From NCBI GenBank assembly GCA_949775045.1, contig OX459097.1, forward strand, positions 6,527,685 to 6,591,684: a stretch of DNA of 64,000 nucleotides, read 5' to 3'. The DNA comes from Metridium senile (lineage: Eukaryota > Cnidaria > Anthozoa > Actiniaria > Metridiidae). The notes below the pieces were generated by a model that was not told the DNA's origin, did no database searches, and worked only from the letters and a program-made list of their open reading frames with translations. Positions 29,894 to 41,496 of this stretch are shown in pieces (the stretch's first letter is position 1; every line of letters starts with the position of its first letter). The translations under genes were made by a program, and so were the position numbers.

Positions 29894-30437
29894 AATTATT
29901 ACACAGAAGAAACGTAATCATCAATTTTTAAGTTATTTATTGTTCGCGATCGCGGTCAAATGTCGAGGTTCGCGCATAAATATGCATAGATTCATGATTC
30001 ATAGAGTTTATGTCATTCAATGATGATCGATAGTTTTCAAGCTCATATAACTTCAATATTTCTAGCTAATGTTGATCCTGTCCGTGTAGAAGGGTTTTAC
30101 AAAGAGATGGTTTATGCCCAGAACTAGCAAGTCACATGACGATATGACGAGTAGGGAATTTCCCGGAATAAATTATTTTTACGGTAACGTTTGCTTGTTT
30201 GTTATGAGTGTATATCTTCAGTCTTTAGTTCTGCGTTAAATACGTTTGTCTTTTTATCACAACGATCTTTCTATAATTTGATTTATCACATTTCTCACTT
30301 ACTATGGTTTTCTATAAAGACATTTGAAACTGTTATAAATACAATACCCAGGTTGTGCTACTAATAGTGAAAGTGCTTTTGATGATTTCGCCTCTTTTGT
30401 CTTGATTATTTCAAAAACTATATATCTTTAAAAGGAT
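29894..30437 (+). mobile_element. U-family repeat, right part of the interrupted copy
   Basis: It continues the U sequence (TTCGCGATCGCGGTCAAATG, CGCGCATAAATATGCATAG, CAAGTCACATGACGA) as in 34730-35310 and stops where the Penelope-like element begins. Confidence 0.7.
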
Positions 30438-30478
30438 ACTTAATCAATTGTCTCACGATTGAGGTCATTGGTAGAAAT

Positions 30479-30525
30479 ACCGCGACGTTTCGACTGCAAT
30501 CTGCTAGTCTTCATCAGGCGATGGT
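30479..30525 (-). ncRNA. Hammerhead ribozyme motif, intact core
   Basis: Read on the minus strand: stem I strand ATCGC, CTGATGA, a stem II GACT/AGTC closed by AGCAGATTGC, GAAAC, the cleavage triplet GTC, then GCGGT pairing with ATCGC. Stem III is minimal (ACGT), as known for dimer-acting hammerheads in Penelope-like elements. All core residues are present. It is antisense to the element's coding strand. Confidence 0.75.
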
Positions 30526-30578
30526 GTAGACTGGATGATGGTTGTCTTATATATATATAAAGATATATAAGAAGATAG

Positions 30579-32686
30579 TTCCAGAGTCCTTACGAAGATA
30601 GAAGAAAACACCCAGGGAGTATATAACGACAGTAAAACACGCCAACAGAATAAGTTTAATCAACTTATGGAGAGGAAGCCCTCTAAAGTTTCTGTAACAT
30701 CTCAACCAATTGATAAAACTAACTGGGTTGTTAATTTATCTTCCAGGTCCCTGAACGAAACTGAGACAGATTTGTTGTAGAAAGGACTTAATTTTGCAAT
30801 AACTCCCGCCCGCATTCCTGCGGCGGAAATTATTTCAAAAGTAGAGTCTTCCATCCGAAACCTCGATGCCGAAACAGCCGACACCATCCGCCGAAGTGTT
30901 AACACCATCCTTCAAAGAGCCGAGCCACCAAAGAGTAATATCACAAAGGACATGCGAGCCGCCCTCCGGTCTTTGAAGGAAGACCGCTCTATTATGATCT
31001 TACCGGCAGATAAGATAAGACAAAGGCCGCGCCTCCGTTGTCTTGGACGCCGATAATTATCATAATAAGATGTTTTCTTTGATTGATTCCGGTCCTTATA
31101 AGATCATACAAAAAGACCCTACCGACCGCCTTTGCCGAAAACTTACTGGCATGTTACTCGCTCTTAAACGAAACGACTGCCTCGATGAGACGACCTACAA
31201 GCAGCTAAGACCACAACACAGGCAGCCACCAAGGATTGACGGTTTGCCAAAGATCCATAAACCTAATATACCTCTACGTCCTATTGTCTCTTGTGTAAAC
31301 ACCTTTGCCTATAATCTTTCAGCGTACTTATCTAGTATCTTGTCTCCTTTAACAGGTCGATCCGTCTACACTGTCAAGAACTCAGCAAATTTCGTTCAGC
31401 AGATCAGAACTATTACCATCTCAGACCACGAAGCTATGGTTTCTTTTGATGTTGAATCATTGTTTACCAATGTACCCATTAAAGGTGCCGTAGAAGCTGC
31501 CCTCCAGAAACTCCAAGCAGATGACACATTACCATCGCGAACCAGCCTATCACCATCTCAAGTCGCCCACCTTCTAGAATTTACTTTAACATCTACATAC
31601 TTTATGTATGAAAATCGCTTTTACGAACAGCAAGAGGGGGCGGCTATGGGCAGTCCTGTCTCTGCCGTCAATGCCAACTTATACATGGAGACCTTCGAAG
31701 AACAAGCCCTACAGTCGTGTGACCAAGAACACAGACCGAGAGTTTGGAAACGCTACGTCGACGATACCTTTGTTGTTGTGAACAGATCACACGTAGATAG
31801 CCTACTTGTCCATCTGAACAGCCAACAAGATTCCATCCGTTTCACCATGGAAACCGAGAATGACAACAAGATCGCCTTTCTCGACACCTTAGTACACAGG
31901 GATCCCAACGGCCGTCTCTACACAAGCGTCTACAGAAAATCCACCCATACAGACCAGTACCTTGCGTATGACTCACACCACCCCAAGTCAGTAAAACGCG
32001 GAGTTGTGAAATGTTTATACGACAGAGCGTCTCGCGTCGTTACTAAACCAAACGGCATGGTAAGTGAAAAACAACATCTCGCTTCAGCTCTTAATTCTAA
32101 TGGTTATCCCACACCTTTCTTGCAGAGAGTTACCAAGACCCGTCCAGCCCGCCAGAAAGAACAACAAACTCACAGATCCTTAGCTGTACTACCTTTCGTA
32201 GATGGAGTATCTCAGAGTCTAAGCCGTTGCCTTCAACATCATGACATTCGCACTGTCTTTAGATCTGATACGACTCTACGCAAACACTTGGTAAGACCGA
32301 AAGACCAAATACCATTTGAAAGGAAAGACAGCGTAGTCTACAGGATTCCATGCGGTGAATGCGACAAAGTTTACATCGGAGAAACCGGAAGACCCGTGAA
32401 TGAAAGACTGAAAGAACACCAAAGAGATGTAAGACTGGCCCGTACCGAGACCTCAGCCGTAGCCGAACATGCCCACAAGACCGGACACAACCTGAGCTGG
32501 AAAGACGTCAAATACATCGACCAAGACTTACATTGGCACACACGCAGAGTCAAGGAAGCCATTCAGATCCGACTACACCCTAACAACATCAATAGGGATT
32601 GCGGCATCGATCTACCGGAAGCGTGGATGCCAACAATCAAGAAGCATGCTGGGACATCACGCGTCAGCCAATCACAGCGCCGATAA
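30579..32686 (+). pseudogene. Penelope-like reverse transcriptase / GIY-YIG endonuclease, broken
   Basis: The frame opens after TAA near 30576; a usable ATG is 30667. TAG at 30778-30780 interrupts it. A 7-base duplicate (ATAAGAC, 31015-31021) after ILPADK shifts the frame, and the rest runs open to TAA 32684-32686. Motifs seen: LKEDRSIMILPADK, SFDVESLFTNVP (RT motif A), AAMGSPVSAV (motif B), WKRYVDDTFVV (YVDD catalytic Asp pair), IAFLDTLV, and near the end VVYRIPCGECDKVYIGETGR, the GIY-YIG core. Family elements use these for target-primed copying. With a stop and a frameshift this copy should be inactive. Confidence 0.93.
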
Positions 32687-32727
32687 TCCGACGAAAAGTA
32701 TACAAGACAACCATCATCCAGTCTACA

Positions 32728-32774
32728 CCATCGCCTGATGAAGACTAGCAGATTGCAGTCCAAACGTCGCGGTA
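32728..32774 (+). ncRNA. Hammerhead ribozyme motif, core mutated
   Basis: Inverted partner of 30479-30525. CTGATGA, stem II and GTC are kept, but GAAAC has become CAAAC (at 32761), changing a core G. Activity is expected to be lost or strongly reduced. Confidence 0.7.
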
Positions 32775-32817
32775 TTTCTACCAATGACCTCAATCGTGAG
32801 ACAATTGAAAAATTGAC

Positions 32818-33474
32818 AATTGATTATGAAGACAAGCAATTAATATATCAGTTGAAAAAGTGGGTACAGGTGTTTATATAGTTTCAGAGCATTTTTACAT
32901 AGCTAGCTATTTTAAAATACACATACGTACATACGATCTTTAATAAATTAATGCAATTAGCTCATTGAATCAGCATAAACATTCATGCTAAGGTTCAAAA
33001 GCAAGATAATTAAGCACTAAACTTCAATGAAATACATTTACTAACCTGCAAAGTTGTTTCTGTCGGGTTCGCTGTTCTGGATCGTTTCGACTCGAGTAGT
33101 GAATTCCTTGTAGTTCATGAGATCAGCCTTAAAATCGATTGATGAGACCAACCACAAAGCCAAACGGACAGAGACTTTACAGATCTGAAGATTATCATGT
33201 GTTTGCATAAACCTCCTATTCTGGATGAAAAATACTGATCCATTGTGCTTTTATGTTCGTGTACTTGTAAAAAACTACATATCAACAGCACTTGACCGAC
33301 ATCACAGTTCATCACGAAACTGGCTAGAAAAGCAGTATTTGCATCGAATCTGATCAAACAATTTAGCTATAGTGAAGTATTGGATACTATCAAATATCAA
33401 AAAACTCAAACTAGTAAAAAAACCGTTTAGCAATGCGAAGAAAATCGAATGTTTTTGTTGGAACAGCCGAGCTC
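32818..33474 (+). repeat. Inverted copy of 46311-46933
   Basis: The segment runs from AATTGATTATGAAGAC to the LINE-derived words AAAATCGAATGTTTTTG. The minus strand of 46311-46933 has the same order (roughly 85-90% alike by eye). It includes the start of the LINE frame (KKKFSNAKKIECF in the other copy). The inverted pair brackets 13 kb. Confidence 0.75.
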
Positions 33475-35616
33475 AACAATCGTCGCATTTTGAATCGAGA
33501 CGTAAAAAGTCGTGACGTCAAAATTGAGTGATCCCTCAACACGCCTTTTCCCTGGAGACACCACCTCCCTCCTGGTCTTAATCGATCATCGGTTTTAGCA
33601 GTATTTTGTTGAGTTTTTTTCACGAATAGAAATTGTCCGAAGCAACAGCTTCCGCTTCGAATGAAGCGAGCGCTTTAAAGTGCAAGTAATAAGTTTTCCC
33701 AGACCTCTAACAGAGTGGGCGGATGCACCGCAAAAAGTGAAAAGTAAGGACGCCGTTCAATTTTGTCAGGTGAATAATTACATTAATTGGTTTATATATT
33801 TCTACTAGAAAAGCTCTTCTGGCAAAAAGAGTGTTGACAACGAAAACCCGGCTGTAAAAAAGCAATAAAAAAGATCCACTTTGTTAAAAGAATTTTTAAA
33901 TTGATTAAAGTCTATAAATGTTTATTAATTAAGAAATTTTTACCGAAGTCGAGATGAATATCGACAAATAATAACCGAGACAAAGTCGATATTCATCGAG
34001 CCTGAGGAGAATAATTGTTTTAGTATAAATACACTCGTACAAAGGTGATGATAATTATTACAAAAAGTAATAAGTAAAAAAGAAAAAAACTGTTTTAATA
34101 TTTATTATTTTATAAAAGCGCGCCAAACATGGCTGTATAAGCCACTATCGAATAAATAGTCTAAGTTCTTGAACCAATCAGCGCGCGCGATTTTCTCTAA
34201 TCACCTGTGTATTTATACTACATGTATTTGGAATCTTTTGAAAATGTATTATTTCTTTTTCTGTTTCCAAAAAAGTCCTCACATGACAAATCTACATTGC
34301 TTACCCACATCCTCTCAAAAAAATAATTAGAAGAAGAAAAACGAAACTTACAACCTTCATATACCCTTCTTCTTCCGTATTATCCCGTCTCTTTCTATAA
34401 GAAAATCCTTACGGAGGGTCTTAAGAAACAAAACAAAACGTCTAAATAATGAAAAAGACAATAATAATAATAAAATGTCAAAACGCATATACTCCCTTAT
34501 TAAAAACCCAGCTGTCGTAGGAAGAGATTCAGACAAAGCGATCAGAACTGATTACCCAACTTTAAATACAGAGAAATTGGACAACATAAAAGTTATTATA
34601 TTTTGATGCAAGGATTTTAGCAGGGCTTTTGTTTTCGAGTGGTTAATTTTACAAAATATTTTTCGCGGGTCTAAAAATCGCGAAAATTAAGTCCCGCGAA
34701 AATAAGATAGAAGTTCTTTTATATTAAATTATTACGCAGAAGAAACATAATTTTCATTTTTAAGTTATTTATTGTTTGCGATTGCAGTCAAATGTCGCGG
34801 TTCGCGCATAAATATGCATAGATTCATGCCTTGAATACTATTACTGTCTCTTGGATATTTGATTAAACAGTACTCAGTTGTTTTGGCAGCGTTTATGTCA
34901 TTCAATGATTGTCTTTAGTTTTCAAGCTCATATAACTTCTTTATTTCTAGCTTGTGTTGCTCCTATTTGGTAGCAGCGTCTACAAAGAGATGGTTTATGC
35001 CAAGAACTAGCAAGTCACATGACGAGTAGGGAATTTCCCCGAAAAAGTTTTAATTTATACAAAATGCAACGTTTGCTTGTTTGTTACGAGTATATATCTT
35101 CAGTCCTTATTTCTAAATTCTGCGTTAAATACGTTTCTCTTTTTCTCACAACAATCTTTCTATTAGTTGATTTATTATTTCTCAATTACTCTGGGTTCTT
35201 TTAGAAACATTTGAAACTGTTATAAATACAATACCCAGGTTGTGCTACTAATAGTGAAAGTGCTTTTGATGATTTCGTCTTTTTTTCGTGATTATTTCAA
35301 AAACTATATATCTTTACTTACCTTTAATGTCACATCTTGACGCAGTCTTAATTGATCATCGGTTTTAGCAGTATTTTGTGGAGTTTTTTCACGAATAGAA
35401 ATTGACCGAAGCAACAGCTTCCGCTTCGAATGAAGCGAACGCTTTAAAGTGAAAGTAATAAGTTTTCCCAGACATCAAACAGAGTGGGCGGATGCACCGC
35501 AAAAAGTGAAAAGTAAGGACGCCGCCAGGAGGGAGGGGGCGTCTCCAGGGAAAAGGCGTGTTGTGGGCTCGCTCTAGTGTGACGTCACGATTCGATTCAA
35601 AATGGCGACCATTGTT
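33475..35616. mobile_element. U-family element with about 85-bp terminal inverted repeats
   Basis: The left end (AACAATCGTCGCATTTTGAA, then ACACGCCTTTTCCCTGGAGAC) mirrors the right end (ending AAAATGGCGACCATTGTT). A direct repeat of about 185 bp lies inside both ends (about 33575-33765 and 35342-35525), so the element holds one full tandem period plus an extra copy of the edge. No transposase frame is visible, so it is non-autonomous. Confidence 0.7.
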
Positions 35617-35620
35617 TAAC

Positions 35621-35977
35621 TAATAATAATAATAAAATAATAAATAAGCATTTTTATAGCGCCATTTCCGGAAGCTCAATGGCGCTTTACAATAATTAAT
35701 TGAAGAATGATATTTAAAGTAATCTATTGTTTTATGTATATGAATTTATATTAAAAGTTATATGTATTCGATGTATGTAAATTGAAATTAAAAGTTATCT
35801 ATTGTTCTATGTATATAAATTGAAATTTAAGTTATCTATTTTTCTATGTATATAAAAATTGATATTAAAATTACTTTTTATATGTATATTAAAATTGATT
35901 TTAAGAGTTACCTATTGTTCTATATACGTTATTGTTCTATTCTATTTCAAGTTTCAACTTATCTATCTTAATATATC
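35621..35977 (-). other. LINE 3' end with (TAA)n tail and tandem-repeat 3' region
   Basis: On the minus strand the LINE frame is followed by four or five roughly 50-bp AT-rich units (AAAGTTATCTATTGTTCTATG), then GTAAAGCGCCATTGAGC, then CGCTATAAAAATGC and a TTATTA-type tail. This is the usual layout of CR1/L2-clade LINE ends. Confidence 0.75.
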
Positions 35978-37540
35978 TCACTGAAAAGCATCTCTAAATA
36001 GTAATGTCTTTATGCTGGTTTTAAATTCGTTTATTGAATTGCCGATCTTAACGTTTTCGGGAAGTTTATTCCAAAGTTTAGGGGCAGCTACTTGGAAGGT
36101 TCTTTCACCATAAGACTTCAGGTTGCTATTTGGTACTTTGAGTAGATTTTTTGATGACGATCTTAGTTGTCTTGGTGGTGTGTAGCGTTGTAGTAAATCG
36201 GTTAAGTACGTTGGAGCCATAGAGTTAAGTGCTTTATAGGTAAGGAGTAATATTTTGTATATAATTCTCTGCCTTACTGGCAGCCAGTGCAATTCTCGTA
36301 GAACTGGAGTAATGTGTTCCGATCGCTTGGTTCTTGTCACAAGACGTGCCGCACAGTTTTGCAAATACTGAAGTTTGTCAAGGACGCACTGTGGAAGGCC
36401 ATATAAGAGTGCATTACAATAGTCTAGTTTGGACGAAATGAATGTATGCACTAAGGTCTCTGCATCACTTTGTGTTAGACAGTCTCTTATTTTGGCAATA
36501 TTCCTTAAGTGATAGAAAGCTGATTTACAAGTGTTTGTGACGTGTTTTTCCAATGTTATGTGCTTGTCGAATATAACTCCAATGTTTCGTGCGTAGTCAG
36601 AGGCTCGTACGTATTCATCTGAAACTGCAATACCCTCAATACCTGGGTGTGGCCTAAACTGCGATCCAATTATAAGTATTTCAGTTTTGTCTTTGTTTAG
36701 TTTAAGTTTATTAGTTGACATCCATGTATCAATGTCTTTGACACATGCTTCTATAGCTGTAACTGAGACTGTCTTATCTTCTGGTTTGAAGGTGCAATAT
36801 ATTTGCGTGTCATCTGCATAGAAATGACACCATAGGCGATGACGTCTGACAATGTCTCCAAGTGGCGATGTGTATATCAGGTATAATATCGGCCCGAGAA
36901 TCGATCCTTGAGGGACACCGCATGTCAGCGTGTTTTTTGACGATGTTGCACCCTGTACATATACTCTTTGCTGACGGTCTTCAAGGTATGATTGAAACCA
37001 TCGCAGCGCAATTCCTGTAATACCAAAGCGGTTGGATAAACGGGACAGCAAAATTTTGTGATCAACAGTGTCAAATGCTGCCGAAAGGTCGAGTAGTAAC
37101 AATATGACGTAGCACTTGTTGTCAATTGCGTGAACAATGTCATTGTGGACCTTGACAAGGGTTGTCTCAGTGCTGTGGAAACGTTTATATGCTGATTGTA
37201 GTCTTTCTTCTATGTTGTTATGCTTCATGTGATCATCTAACTGGAATAGCACTGCTTTTTCAATTATTTTTGATATGAATTTCATATTAGATATAGGTCT
37301 AAAATTTGAGTAATGTTCGTGGCTTAGAGATTCTTTCCTGAGTTTTGGCTTGATTATAGCTTCTTTTAGACACTTAGGCATGGTAGCTGTCTCTAAGGAT
37401 AAGTTGATAATTTTGGTGAATATTGGAAGTAGAATGTCGATACAGCTCTTTAGAATCGAGGCAGGCATTGGATCTAGCATACAGGACTTCATGTTGACTG
37501 GGTGTTGATTAGATTCTTTACTTGTTCTTCGGACATCTCT
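35978..37540 (-). pseudogene. LINE reverse transcriptase, 3' portion (CR1/L2-like)
   Basis: A 504-codon open stretch (37492 to 35978) plus about 48 bases more up to the insertion site. Motifs: LLLDLSAAFDTVDH (motif A, about residues 132-145), CGVPQGSILGPIL (motif B, about 191-203), CHFYADDTQIY (catalytic YADD, 225-228), NKDKTEIL, and the C-terminal LHWLPVRQRI and NSMAPTYLTDLL blocks typical of such LINEs. The 5' part continues at 45977-46404 across the 8.4-kb insertion. Joining the two leaves a further frame shift near 37495, so the copy was probably inactive already or has decayed since. Confidence 0.9.
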
Positions 37541-38632
37541 TTAAGAGGCCGTCTCAGTAGTGATCGAGCAAAGCTGGAAATGGCCCAAAAATCGACCCAC
37601 CTCAAAATTTGTACGATCAAAGCCTATCATTTGACTCATCTATCAGTGCAGTTGGTTTTGAGAAAAAATGATTTTTCGATTTTTTAGACGCAAAAGTAGT
37701 AATTAGCATTTTTCAGACCAACCAACGCTCAAAAACTACAAAAACAAAGTCTTCTCTAACAAAATCTAAAAGCTTGTTTTCTAAACATTTTATATGGGTA
37801 ATACCTCTATCCTAATGCTATTATAGGACAATAAATTTGTTTGATTTGGATTAAAGGGTATTAAGATATTAATTTTTAAGTTTGGTCTATTTTTGCAAAT
37901 TTTAAGTAGGTGTGAAGTAGGTGATATTCAGATGAATAAAAATCGATGTAGTTTTCATGACTCAAAGATATCCTTGATTTCTTCTGAAAGCTCTATGTTT
38001 ATGTTAACTTTTGGTGTGTTAAAATCCGCGGGCAACTATTTTCCTTTATACAAAAATCGGAGTTCATTATGGTAAATTCAAGTTTTCGCAATTATCACGC
38101 AATCGAACTGTCATTGATAAACCAGACCATAAACAGCAAAATACTATTAGTATTAAGCTAAAATGGTTTGCTGAAGCTTAAAAACATTCATTACCTTGTA
38201 TAGAGTTCAAAATTGAAAAAACAAGAATGAATTTAAAAATAAAGCGAACTATTTTTGACTACGGACAATATGCTTCGAATATGCTAATTAGGTAAACATT
38301 GACAGTGACAAGAAAGGCAAACTTTTTCCATTCGAATTTCTCAATTAAGCCTTTGTATTCAACGATTAGATTAAAAAGAAGCTATTTTAATTCTTATGAA
38401 ACACATCGAAGCCCTGTCGATATAAAATAAATGTTGGAAAAATTGATTAACTGGTTGACGTGTGCGATTTTTCGTCTATTACATGTCTAATTTTGATTTT
38501 CTATAGACCCCTGATCGACTAATTTACTAGCCGTTTTAGCTTTAGAGTACATTCAGCCGTTAATGTTTGAGTTAAAGAACACCTGATTTGCCTCTTTCCT
38601 GAAATCTGCTTCAATTCTGTCCACTCTAGGAA

Positions 38633-39116
38633 GAGGGTCCCCAATAGGTGTTCTCAGATCCCGCTTTCCCGCTCGTTTTTGTTTGAATTCCCGCCATCCC
38701 GCCCGTTTTTATGTTCAAATTCCGATCCCGACATTTTTTTGAACTAATTAATTTAATTTAATTTAAATTAAAGAAATATATACAATAAAGGCAATACATA
38801 CCGTTGTGTTGCCTACGTCCATGATATCTGGGACATATTTTCCTTTTATTTATCGGCGTTATCAGTATGATTGTTCGTAATGAAAATGAGGTAAATCAAT
38901 TCACCATAGTTGGGTCACTAGGTGAAGTTAAATCCCGCCGCGTATCCCGTCGCAAATCCTTGCGTTTTCCCGAATCCCGACACCTAAAAAACACAAAATC
39001 CCGCTCCCGCCAGTAATTCAGAATCCCGCATCCCGCTCGGATTTTAGCACAAATCCCGAATCCCGCCTTCGAAAAAAGGCAAATCCCGCATCCCGCCAAA
39101 CCTATTGGGGACCCTC
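38633..39116. mobile_element. 484-bp MITE rich in TCCCGC words
   Basis: Ends GAGGGTCCCCAATAGG and CCTATTGGGGACCCTC are perfect inverted repeats. TAGGAA flanks both sides (38627-38632 and 39117-39122). The interior repeats ATCCCGC / AATCCCG about 15 times. It is nested in 37855-41505. Confidence 0.75.
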
Positions 39117-39177
39117 TAGGAAAGAACGTGTTTGAAAAGTTGCAGTTTCATCTACCGTATTCACTGCATGATACATG

Positions 39178-39499
39178 TTAGCTAGCACCATTCTGGGAGG
39201 ATATAGAAGGGGTGTGTGGCTGGTGGTTGTAATGACATTCTTTTGGACGTGTAAGGACCTGTTGAACTGGATCAAGGCTTGATATTACAAGGAAACTATT
39301 TAATGCATCACATGTTATATTGTGGGGGTCATGTTCTTCTTTTGACGAAGGACTAGACTCTTTTTGAGATGACGCAGTATCTTGTGAAGAGGATGGGCGG
39401 TACACCGACTCCTCAAAAGGCTGCTGTTCAATGTGCAGTTGTTTTAAACGTTGAATGATATCATCTTCTGAAACAACATTGTCATCTATATCGCTGTAC
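39178..39499 (-). pseudogene. Possible captured exon, unrecognised
   Basis: An open stretch from a likely acceptor (AAATCAG at 39500) to a stop at 39178 reads as an acidic, Ser-rich tail (SDIDDNVVSEDDIIQRLKQ, then SSSQDTASSQKESSPSS). Composition looks protein-like. It could be part of a lost transposase or a host fragment picked up by the element. Not recognised. Confidence 0.3.
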
Positions 39500-41349
39500 C
39501 TGATTTCACTAACTGGTTGCTATGAGTGACTTATAATAGTCTTACAATGCACGGCCAACAGCCATAAGGGGCGCGGTCGAATTCACATAAGTTTTATTGT
39601 GTGATTATTAAGCGAATCAATCAGTTCAAATAAAGTTTTGTTTTTGTTTAGAGCTGACCTAAAACCAACTTTTTAGAACACTTTTTAAAGCTTATAGTTA
39701 TATTCTACCCGGTTGATATTCATGACCATAACCTGCCCTCTATTACTTTTTTGTTCCCATTTATCTTTATGTAATTACTTATTAATGATTTTATGTTTGA
39801 TATATACATTGTCTTGTAAAAGATCATGAATAAACTGAATAAAGTGTGAAATATAATTGCAATTGAAATAGAAAATAAGTATTTTGTCAATCACCGATAT
39901 GACCAAGAATGTGTTTGGGGGATAGTTGATAAATATAAAATGTGCATGATAGTTTTGCGCCTTTTGGCGTTGATTTTTATTGCATAGGAAATGACTGTCG
40001 ATTACTTACTGTATCGGTATTTTCAGTTAGCTTTATACCAACATACACTTTCTACACGGTCGACATTATTATTACAATTTTGATTGAAAACTTATTGTGT
40101 AGCTTATGTCATGTATATCGCGTTACTTTAATTACGCGCATCAAATCATCTGATCCAACTATGTTTGAAGCCTGATATATCGCTTGTGATAAAATTTTAC
40201 TGATGAAACTATCTCCCTGTGATTCTCCTAATGAATAAGCTGCAATATCGGGGGAATCTGGCAATGTCTCCAATAAATACCAAATTCATCTCGTTATCTG
40301 TCACACACACTAACTGAGTACCTCGTTCAGGCTCAGCTGATTCAAATATCCCTTTGAAGCAAAGCAAAAGTGTGATATTCTAATAATTAATTCATTGAAA
40401 TAATCAGTTGAAGTAGACACATCTGAAAATAGCTACTACTGTGAACAAGCTACTGAATGTGTCGTATTGTATGTGATTCTTGTAAAACAAACAAAGAAAA
40501 TAAAGATTCGAGGGTCGCGCTCGCGAAATCAGTTCTCAGTTGACTGTCAGGCGGCGAGTAAAGTAGATTTTTTTTACAACATGAACTAAACATTGCCAAG
40601 CTTTTAGCGCAATTGAAATAAGATGTAAGAGCTTAGACAGGACTATCGTAATATTATTCGTAAAAGCAAAGTTTTCTAAATATATCTACTGCTGTACTTG
40701 TCGGGTGTTTTTACAAGGCAAATTATATAATGAAATTGACAAGGCCACACCGCGTCAATCAATTTTGCCAACATTTATTTTATATCGACAGGGCTTCGAT
40801 GTGTTTCATAAGATTTAAAATAGCTTCTTTTTAATCTAATCGTTGAATAAAAAGGCTTAATTGAGAAATTCGAATGGAAAAAAGTTTGCTTTTCTTGTCG
40901 TTGTCAATGTTTACCTAATTAGCATATTCGAAGCATATTGTCCGTAGTCAAAAATAGTTCGCTTTATTTTAAAATTCATTCTTGTTTTTTCAATTTTGAA
41001 CTCTTTACAAGGTAATGAATGTTTTTAAGCTTCAGCAAACCATTTTAGCTTAATATTAATAGTATTTTGCTGTTTACGGTCTGGTTTATCGATGACAGTT
41101 CGATTGCGTGATAATTGCGAAAACTTGAAATTACTATAAATGAACTCCAATTTTCGTATAAAGGAAAACAGTTGCCCACGGAGTTTAACACACCAAAAGT
41201 TAACATAAACATAGAGCTTTCAGAAGAAATCAAGGACATCTTTGAGTCATGAAAACTACATCGATTTTTATTCATCTGAATATCACCTACTTCACACCTA
41301 CTTAAAATTTGCAAAAATAGACCAAACTTAAAAATTAATATCTTAATAG

Positions 41350-41496
41350 ACCGAATCGAAATATGGCGTACTCTTATTGTTCTTGACTGTCTAGCCTCGT
41401 GTTCACGTTGGAAAACAATAGAGTTTTCACATGTATGCGAGGCTGGGCAGTCAAAAAGAATTGTTATTCAAATTGGCCGCCATATTTCGATTCGGT
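41350..41496. mobile_element. Small MITE, ACCGAATCG ends
   Basis: Inverted ends ACCGAATCGAAATATGGCG and CGCCATATTTCGATTCGGT, with TA on both sides. It interrupts the right arm of element 37855-41505 relative to the left arm. Confidence 0.7.

Larger units (their letters stand above)
30445..32807 (+). mobile_element. Penelope-like retroelement with 104-bp terminal inverted repeats
   Basis: The ends 30445-30548 and 32704-32807 are inverted copies of equal length. Each contains a hammerhead-like core. The body encodes a reverse transcriptase with a C-terminal GIY-YIG endonuclease. The copy is degenerate. Confidence 0.9.
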
